Position numbers and translations under genes: made by a program. Below are positions 6,742 through 11,904 of a stretch of 13,863 nt of DNA, one piece after another. Location: positions 1-13,863 of the forward strand of contig CAMJAZ010000006.1 of the NCBI GenBank assembly GCA_946403735.1, in the 5' to 3' direction. Under the pieces are notes generated by a model. The model was not told the origin of the DNA and made no database searches. It saw only the letters and a list, made by a program, of their open reading frames with translations. How positions within the stretch are numbered: the stretch's first letter is position 1; each line of letters opens with the position of its first letter. The stretch is from an uncultured Selenomonadales bacterium. Its GTDB lineage: Bacteria; Bacillota; Negativicutes; Selenomonadales; Selenomonadaceae.

Positions 6742-8322
6742 TTGAAACTTACTAATCAAAATATTGCTGACGTTGTAGAAAAAATTCAAAACTTTTTTGA
6801 GCCTATTAAATTGCCTAAGAAAGAAAAAATCAGAATTTTGCTTTTGATTGAAGAGGTATTGCTACGTTATCAAGAAAAATTTGGCGAAGATCATGATTTT
6901 GATTTTGTTAAAAAAAAATGGTTTGGTACGCCAAAAATTTCTATAAAAATTAAAGGCACTCCGTATAATCCGCTTGAAGATAATGACGAATCACAAATTT
7001 TTTCTGAAAAAATTATAAATCGTCTTCTGAATTACGAAAAAGCTGGATTAATTTACCGCTACGAAAACAATTACAATGAAATTATTGCGTCTGCCGATAA
7101 AGAATTTAGAAGTTTTAAAATTCCAGGCGGTCAAATAACAATTTTAATTGTCGGCGCCATTTTAACGGCATTCATAATTAGCAATTTCTCACAGACAACG
7201 CAGAATATCTTTGTTTACGATATTTTGACGCCAATTTTAAATACTTTAATCGGAACTCTTATTACAGTAAATCTTCCGCTGATTTTTATTTCTATTGTAG
7301 CTAGCATTTGCGCGATGGAAGATGTAACAATGCTAAACGACGTCGGTTCAAAAATTTTATTAAGATTTTTAGCATTAATGTTTTTCTTCGCGTTTATGTC
7401 AATTTTCATCTGCGCAATATTTTTTCCAGTAATGGATTATAATTTTAGCGGAAATTCTTCAATAGGCGATAAAGTATTAAGCCAATTTTTTGAGCTGATT
7501 TTATCAATTTTTCCTCAAGATATTTTTATGGCATTCGTCGAAAAAAACATTTTACAAATAATGGTTTTAGCGTTTGTAACGGGAATTTGCGTGACGATGT
7601 TAGGTAACCGCGTGAGTAATTTTAAAAATTTGATTATGGATTTGAGACAAATAATTTTTAAAATCGTCGGTATAGTCTTCAGATTAATCCCAATTATACT
7701 TTTTTTATTCATAATCAAAATCATGTTGGTCTACTCTGCAACAGACATTTTGGACGTTTGGAAATTAATTGCCGTAAAATATGCTTTATTTTTAGCAATT
7801 TGTTTTATAATGCTATTGCGAATTTCTATAAAATACGACGTAAAAATTTTAGATTTTCTGAAAAAAATTTATCCTGCAATTTTAATTTCATTTAAAACGG
7901 CTAGCGGAGTTGCATCATTACAAAAGAATCTTGAACTTTGCAAAAAAGAATTGAAAATCGATAGTACGCTTTGTGATTTTTACATACCGTTATCACACAC
8001 ATTATGTTCATCAACGCTGGTAATAGGAATTGTTGTAAGTGTATTTTACGCGGCGGAGTTTAGCGACACAACAATTTCTTTTGAAGAAATATTTATAATC
8101 GCATTTTTGGCTGTACTGTTTGCAATAGCGTCAGTCGGCGGAAATGGCGGAATAATAGCAACATTAAGCCTTTTATTAACGCAACTGGATTTTTCACTGG
8201 ACGCCATAGGACCTATTGCAGTTTCTGACATTTTTACTGCGCATTTTTCAATAGTTGCCGCGTTAATCATACGCGATTGTGATTTGTTTGACTTATCCCA
8301 AAAAGTCAAGTTATCGGAGTAA
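6742..8322 (+). CDS. Dicarboxylate/amino acid symporter-like (SDF/DAACS) protein with N-terminal HATPase-like domain
   Basis: The 526-residue product has two parts. Residues 1 to about 120 are soluble and look like a GHKL-type ATPase domain: IEEVLLRY (36-43) stands where the N-box helix would be, with Arg in place of the usual Asn, and IKIKGTPYNPLE (68-79) resembles the D-x-G-x-x strand. From about residue 128 on there are about eight hydrophobic segments with the outline of the glutamate/dicarboxylate:cation symporter family, including an HP1-like TASGVASLQ (386-394) and an HP2-like GGNGG. The usual NMDGT motif and the TM8 Asp/Arg/Asn residues are missing, so the substrate is open. TTG 6742 follows GAGGT at 6730-6734; the frame from 6703 would overlap glmS. 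Codon use is more A/T-rich, with many ATA codons, than in its neighbours. Confidence 0.75.
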   Translation: MKLTNQNIADVVEKIQNFFEPIKLPKKEKIRILLLIEEVLLRYQEKFGEDHDFDFVKKKWFGTPKISIKIKGTPYNPLEDNDESQIFSEKIINRLLNYEKAGLIYRYENNYNEIIASADKEFRSFKIPGGQITILIVGAILTAFIISNFSQTTQNIFVYDILTPILNTLIGTLITVNLPLIFISIVASICAMEDVTMLNDVGSKILLRFLALMFFFAFMSIFICAIFFPVMDYNFSGNSSIGDKVLSQFFELILSIFPQDIFMAFVEKNILQIMVLAFVTGICVTMLGNRVSNFKNLIMDLRQIIFKIVGIVFRLIPIILFLFIIKIMLVYSATDILDVWKLIAVKYALFLAICFIMLLRISIKYDVKILDFLKKIYPAILISFKTASGVASLQKNLELCKKELKIDSTLCDFYIPLSHTLCSSTLVIGIVVSVFYAAEFSDTTISFEEIFIIAFLAVLFAIASVGGNGGIIATLSLLLTQLDFSLDAIGPIAVSDIFTAHFSIVAALIIRDCDLFDLSQKVKLSE

Positions 8323-8329
8323 AATAATT

Positions 8330-9064
8330 TTGGAATTAAATATGAGTGAACGTGTAAAAATTTTAGGCGTGAACGTCGACTCGGTGACAATGGCACAAGC
8401 TGTTGAAAGTGTCGAAAAACTTATCGCCGCGAAAAAAAATTCAATCGTCGTTACTGCCAATGCGGAAATGCTTTTGCGTGCAACGAATGACGACGAACTT
8501 AAAAATATTTTAAACTCGTCTGAATTAGTCGTACCAGACGGCGCAGGAACTGTTTGGGCGGCGCGTCATCTCGGCTATGAAATGCCAGAACGTGTGGCAG
8601 GGTTTGACTTAGTACAAGAACTGATGAAAATTGCTCCGTCGAAAGGCTACAAATTTTTTCTATTCGGCTCTGCGCCTACCATTGCTGATAAAGCTAAACT
8701 TAAGGCGGAGGAACTTTATCCCAACATAAAAATTGTTGGTACGCGGAACGGCTACTTCACGGCGGCTGATGAACCTGAAATTATCGCGCAGATAAAAAAT
8801 TCTAAGCCAGATATTTTACTTGCCGCGCTCGGCGTACCTAAGCAGGAAAAATGGCTTGCCGCACATAAAGATGAATTAAACGTACCAGTAAATATTGGCG
8901 TTGGCGGAACTTTTGACGTTATGGCGGGAGTAGTCAAACGCGCTCCTAAGTGGATGCAACGCGCTAAGCTTGAGTGGCTTTTCCGCGCAATGTTGCAACC
9001 TAGCCGCGCAGGTCGACTTATCGCCTTGCCGAAATTTGTTTTTAAAGTAGTTAGTAGTAAGTAA
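8330..9064 (+). CDS. WecG/TagA/CpsF-family glycosyltransferase (N-acetylmannosamine-type transferase)
   Basis: Family members move a sugar, usually ManNAc from UDP-ManNAc, onto GlcNAc-diphospho-undecaprenol at the inner face of the membrane, an early step in a surface polysaccharide. Family marks in the 244-residue product are VVTANAE with Thr42, VVPDGAGTVWAAR with Asp70 (the positions of the catalytic Thr and Asp of TagA), PERVAGFDLV, FLFGSAP, GVPKQEKWLA and GVGGTFDVMAG. The basic C-terminal helices are present and would hold it at the membrane. Start TTG 8330 is chosen for its GGAG (8316-8319) 10 nt upstream; ATG 8342, four codons later, has only a weak site. The gap to the preceding gene is 7 nt. 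In a diderm, an outer-membrane or capsular glycan is more likely than wall teichoic acid; the acceptor is not certain. Confidence 0.88.
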   Translation: MELNMSERVKILGVNVDSVTMAQAVESVEKLIAAKKNSIVVTANAEMLLRATNDDELKNILNSSELVVPDGAGTVWAARHLGYEMPERVAGFDLVQELMKIAPSKGYKFFLFGSAPTIADKAKLKAEELYPNIKIVGTRNGYFTAADEPEIIAQIKNSKPDILLAALGVPKQEKWLAAHKDELNVPVNIGVGGTFDVMAGVVKRAPKWMQRAKLEWLFRAMLQPSRAGRLIALPKFVFKVVSSK

Positions 9065-9072
9065 AAATTTCC

Positions 9073-9099
9073 TAAAAGCTAAAAACTAAAAGCTAATTT
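9073..9099. repeat. Short heptamer tandem repeat (CTAAAAG type)
   Basis: CTAAAAG, CTAAAAA, CTAAAAG and CTAATTT follow each other in exact steps of 7 (TA at 9073, 9080, 9087, 9094). It fills the gap between the glycosyltransferase and psd and ends at the psd ribosome site. Confidence 0.7.
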
Positions 9100-9113
9100 G
9101 GAGAGTGGATAAT

Positions 9114-9758
9114 TTGAGCATAATTCAGGAAGGATATTATTTCGCAGGGGTGGCATTGCTTATCGCGCTGTTCATCGGAATTTTGCTTAGTCCTTATGCG
9201 TCAATTCCGTTTGTAGTTTTGGCGTGTTACTGCATTTATTTTTTCAGAAATCCAGAAAGAAAAATTCCAGTCGACGAATCGTTAATAGTTTCGCCTGCTG
9301 ACGGCACTGTCCAAGACGTTGTCCAACTTGATGATGATGAATTTGTAAAGTCACCCTGCACTAAAATTATAATCTTCCTTTCAGTCTTTGATGTTCACGT
9401 CAACCGCAGTCCAATCGCTGGTGAAATTAAGGTGCAGAAGTATATTTGCGGCAGGTTTCGTCCCGCTTACAAAGATTCAGTCGGCTTTGAAAATGAACGG
9501 CATTTAATCGGCATTGAGAATGAAAAATTGCGCGTCACAGTTACACAAATTGCTGGCATTTTAGCGCGGCGAATTGTCAGTTGGGTTACTCTCGACGATA
9601 AACTGGAAAAAGGCGAATTGTACGGCTTGATTCGTTTCGGCTCATGTACAGAAATTGTCGTGCCTGAATGCGTTGAAGTTCTCGTAACGAAAGGCGAAAA
9701 AGTTCGCGGTGGTGAAACGATTATCGGCAAGATTAGGGAGTTAGAATGTAATTCTTAA
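9114..9758 (+). CDS. psd: Phosphatidylserine decarboxylase proenzyme, short form
   Basis: Converts phosphatidylserine to phosphatidylethanolamine at the inner membrane. The 214-residue proenzyme has two membrane segments in its first 45 residues (YYFAGVALLIALFIGILL and IPFVVLACYCIYFF), then FRNPER, SPADGTV, and DVHVNRSPIAG with catalytic His95. Self-cleavage is expected between Gly176 and Ser177 in RFGSCTEIVVP; Ser177 becomes the pyruvoyl group of the small 38-residue chain. TTG 9114 is preferred because GGAG at 9100-9103 is 10 nt upstream; a GTG at 9105 is only 1 nt from that site. The last codons (Asn-Ser-stop) lie in a heptamer repeat. A phosphatidylserine synthase gene, the usual partner, is not next to it. 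Confidence 0.92.
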   Translation: MSIIQEGYYFAGVALLIALFIGILLSPYASIPFVVLACYCIYFFRNPERKIPVDESLIVSPADGTVQDVVQLDDDEFVKSPCTKIIIFLSVFDVHVNRSPIAGEIKVQKYICGRFRPAYKDSVGFENERHLIGIENEKLRVTVTQIAGILARRIVSWVTLDDKLEKGELYGLIRFGSCTEIVVPECVEVLVTKGEKVRGGETIIGKIRELECNS

Positions 9759-9777
9759 TTCTACATTCTCAATTCTT
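9751..9777. repeat. Short heptamer tandem repeat (ATTCTTA type) running over the psd stop
   Basis: ATTCT recurs at 9751, 9758, 9765 and 9772 in exact steps of 7 (ATTCTTA, ATTCTAC, ATTCTCA, ATTCTTA). The first unit supplies the last sense codons and the TAA of psd. Confidence 0.7.
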
Positions 9778-9798
9778 AATTATTCTGGGGGATTGTTC

Positions 9799-10506
9799 GT
9801 GAAAAAACGTAAACGAAAAAAACTTCGCGATAAGTTCACGGACGCACTTGGCGAAGAAATTTCTGCGCGGGAAAATTTAAATCTCGACAACTTGAAAAAA
9901 GTTGAAAGTACGCCTAAAGTTGACTTGACTAAAAAAGTTGAACCAGCTGAAAAAGTTGAACCGTCAATAGCTGAAATTTCTAATGATAAAGTTGATGAAG
10001 TTAAACCAGTCGAAGTTTCTAGCGTTGAAGTTTCTAACGTTGAAATTGTTGAAGTTAAAGTCGACGCTGAATTTGAAGAAAGAGTTTTGGCAGAGGCGAA
10101 CAATGATTTTCTTGACGACAAACCTAAACGTCCTCGCCGTATGATGTCTACTGAAGATATAGCGTCATCAAGGTCAGCTTTTCGCGCAAAATTGATTCAA
10201 GATAGAATTGCTGAAGAAAAGGAACTTGAAATTGAGCGCAAAAAAAATTCCGACAAAAATTCTGATCTTCGTCGAAATTTGACCCGCTCAGAAATGGCTG
10301 GTGCCGCAATTTCCGCCGCTATGTTAGCTTACAGTTTGTCCACGTACGATAAGCCGCTATTCTTTATGGCAATGTCGCTACTTTCACACACACTGCGCCC
10401 ACTTATCGGCGGCTTTTTCGGCAAGCACAATCGCTCCGTACAAAATGCGTTACACGGTTTCAGCATTGTACTTTTCTTTGGCGCGTTACTGTTTCTGTTT
10501 ATCTAG
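9799..10506 (+). CDS. Membrane-anchored protein of unknown function with Val/Glu-rich repeat region
   Basis: No family recognised. The 235-residue product starts very basic (MKKRKRKKLRDKF), followed by about 70 residues rich in KVE, PVEV and SVEV repeats that are probably disordered and acidic. A charged, likely helical stretch comes next (around AKLIQDRIAEEKELEIERKK), then two or three hydrophobic segments at the C-terminus (from about residue 163, ending in IVLFFGALLFLFI). The long N-terminal part is therefore probably cytoplasmic and tethered at its end. GTG 9799 is preferred to TTG 9793 since GGGGGA (9787-9792) is 6 nt before it. It is the last gene of the cluster and overlaps the opposite gene by 21 nt. 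A role near phospholipid or polysaccharide synthesis is guessed from position only. Confidence 0.7.
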   Translation: MKKRKRKKLRDKFTDALGEEISARENLNLDNLKKVESTPKVDLTKKVEPAEKVEPSIAEISNDKVDEVKPVEVSSVEVSNVEIVEVKVDAEFEERVLAEANNDFLDDKPKRPRRMMSTEDIASSRSAFRAKLIQDRIAEEKELEIERKKNSDKNSDLRRNLTRSEMAGAAISAAMLAYSLSTYDKPLFFMAMSLLSHTLRPLIGGFFGKHNRSVQNALHGFSIVLFFGALLFLFI

Positions 10507-11043
10507 CTCTTCACCAAATGCAAAGTAATATCCAACTTTAAAACATTCATTCATAAAATTCCTATCGTCAGCATCTGCCATTGCGTCGATAGGATTATTT
10601 TTTTTCAGCGAATTGTAAAAATTTTTACCGTCGAAAAAAAATTTTTGCTCCGTAGCCTGTGCATTCTTCGGCGAAACATTTTCACCTATTGGAAAAATTC
10701 TTTGCGTCCAACTTTGTCCGCCAGCTGAATCATCAGTCACTTGCACGGAATATTTGTCCAAAAAATAAGCATTGCCCTTGTAAAAGGCAATGAACACGCG
10801 GTTTTTATCGTATGAAGTCCTTTCAGGAGATGCTACAGATAAAGTTTTATTTTCTGAAAGAATTTTTTCAAGTTTCTTTAAAAATCGGGTAGTTTCCGTC
10901 CAATCGCCAGCTAACATTGGCTTTTTAGATTCGGCAGTAACTTTTTTGTCCACCCGAATTTTTGGCAGGTCATATGCTTCGACAGTTCCTGTAAAAATAA
11001 CGCCCGTCAATAGCACAGCCGCGATAAATTTTTTGTATAGCAT
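10486..11043 (-). CDS. Secreted protein of unknown function
   Basis: The 185-residue product begins with a Sec signal peptide (MLYKKFIAAVLLTGVIFTG, then TVEA) with likely cleavage before YDLPK. The rest is hydrophilic and mixed alpha/beta, ending with VGYYFAFGEELDK. I cannot place it in a family. ATG 11043 follows AAAGGAAG (11058-11051) 7 nt upstream and abuts the stop of the YopX-like gene with no gap, so the two are co-transcribed. The 3' end overlaps the opposite gene by 21 nt and contains, in antisense, the terminator of the plus-strand cluster. Confidence 0.75.
   Translation of the reverse strand: MLYKKFIAAVLLTGVIFTGTVEAYDLPKIRVDKKVTAESKKPMLAGDWTETTRFLKKLEKILSENKTLSVASPERTSYDKNRVFIAFYKGNAYFLDKYSVQVTDDSAGGQSWTQRIFPIGENVSPKNAQATEQKFFFDGKNFYNSLKKNNPIDAMADADDRNFMNECFKVGYYFAFGEELDKQKQ
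10560..10605 (+). terminator. Intrinsic terminator of the glmS-to-10506 cluster, inside the opposite gene
   Basis: TCCTATCG (10560-10567) pairs perfectly with CGATAGGA (10587-10594) over a 19-nt loop, followed by TTATTTTTTTT (10595-10605). It stands 54 bp past the plus-strand stop codon and lies in the coding region of the minus-strand secreted protein. On the minus strand no T-run follows the stem. Confidence 0.75.
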
Positions 11044-11526
11044 CTAGTCACTTCCTTTGTAAGCGACAGGCTCAAACTCGTTTAGGTTTTGAACTTCCGC
11101 GAAATTTTTTTTTGCGCTTAATTCAGCAAGCAATTCAGGATTTTCAAAGCGATTTCCCACGATTTTTAGCTGCCAATCGCGAATGTCATATAGGGCATAT
11201 GAACCGTGCCCAGCGCCGTAGCGAACGACAAAGCAACCATGCAAAAATTCTACCAGCCCAATCTTGCCGTCTGAAAACATTAAAATATCGTCTTCGTAAA
11301 TTTCTTTTCCATCCTTGTCCAACAATCCAGTGAACTGCCCAATGGTTTCAGATTCGACGCGGTAACCTTCGTAGCCATTTTCATAAACGAAGATATGCGC
11401 CTGCGGTCCAGGGTCGCCGTAAGTCCCGCGCTTTAAATAAAAACCGTAAATCCAAACTCTCTTCGTCTCGCCACCGAAAATCTGAAAAGTCTTCAGTCCG
11501 CGATATTTTATCTCCCGCTCAGCCAT
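11044..11526 (-). CDS. YopX-family protein (phage-type)
   Basis: The 160-residue product carries the features of the YopX family, named after a gene of B. subtilis prophage SPbeta: REIKYRG at the start, IGQFTGLLDKDGKEIYEDDI in the middle, and a following beta-rich stretch with VEFLHGCFVVRYG. The biochemical function of the family is unknown; members are mostly carried by phages and integrated elements. ATG 11526 has AAGGTGG 5 nt upstream; a GTG three codons earlier overlaps that site. No other phage gene is in the window, so it is a lone element remnant or a gene taken over by the host. It shares a transcript with the secreted protein behind it. Confidence 0.82.
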   Translation of the reverse strand: MAEREIKYRGLKTFQIFGGETKRVWIYGFYLKRGTYGDPGPQAHIFVYENGYEGYRVESETIGQFTGLLDKDGKEIYEDDILMFSDGKIGLVEFLHGCFVVRYGAGHGSYALYDIRDWQLKIVGNRFENPELLAELSAKKNFAEVQNLNEFEPVAYKGSD

Positions 11527-11577
11527 AACAACCACCTTCTCACCTTTTTGAACTTGAATTAAAATTAAATTTGAAAT

Positions 11578-11606
11578 ATTTTACAACAACTTTTTTAAAT
11601 TTTCAA
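11578..11606 (-). promoter_or_regulatory. Promoter of the yopX-like gene with overlapping inverted repeat
   Basis: On the minus strand TTGAAA (11606-11601) and TAAAAT (11583-11578) are separated by 17 bp. An 8-bp inverted repeat, AACAACTT (11585-11592) and AAGTTGTT (11605-11612), covers the spacer and part of the -35 box, as an operator would. Confidence 0.55.
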
Positions 11607-11633
11607 GTTGTTTATAAAATAGACGTTAAGAAA

Positions 11634-11686
11634 TTGGCGTTAAAATTTTTGCCATAATCTGAAAAATGTTTTTTATTTTTCGCCAA
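11634..11686. repeat. Inverted repeat around an A/T-rich core
   Basis: TTGGCG (11634-11639) and CGCCAA (11681-11686) are inverted copies separated by 41 bp of A/T-rich sequence. It lies between the two divergent promoters and may be a protein-binding pair or a cruciform. The significance is uncertain. Confidence 0.35.
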
Positions 11687-11712
11687 CGCTAAACGATTCA
11701 AATAAATTTTTA

Positions 11713-11721
11713 TGATAGAAT
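11713..11721 (+). promoter_or_regulatory. Possible extended -10 promoter of the metallopeptidase gene
   Basis: TG-A-TAGAAT forms an extended -10 with no clear -35. Transcription would start near 11728, leaving a leader of about 177 nt. Confidence 0.35.
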
Positions 11722-11727
11722 TTTTCG

Positions 11728-11904
11728 GTAGTTTAATATTTTTTAGTTGCTCACGTATATTTTAGTAAGAGAAAAATTTTTGGGGACTGGACGGAGCGTC
11801 ACTTGGAAATTAAAATTTATAGGATTTTTGCACGATAAAAAAATAACTAGAATTTTCAAAGTCCGTCATTGGGAACGGTCTTTGTAACTTGGGAGTGAAA
11901 TTTT
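11728..11904 (+). promoter_or_regulatory. Long foldable 5' leader of the metallopeptidase gene
   Basis: This is most of the gene-free stretch 11527-11904. A hairpin stands just ahead of the ribosome site: CAAAG-T-CCGT (11857-11866) with ACGG-T-CTTTG (11875-11884), nine pairs with one T-T mismatch and an 8-nt loop. Its TCCGTC (11862-11867) could instead pair with GACGGA (11790-11795), which itself can form GACG-GAG-CGTC (11790-11800). The ribosome site GGGAG is at 11891-11895. I see no match to a known riboswitch class. Confidence 0.35.

Noticed and set aside
8046..8396. 116-codon minus-strand frame across the transporter end and glycosyltransferase start
   Set aside because: Lies opposite two supported genes and has no promoter or ribosome site.
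11728..11904. Cyclic-di-GMP or guanidine riboswitch
   Set aside because: The GGACGG motif is suggestive of mini-ykkC loops, but the paired ACGR hairpins and other conserved parts are missing.
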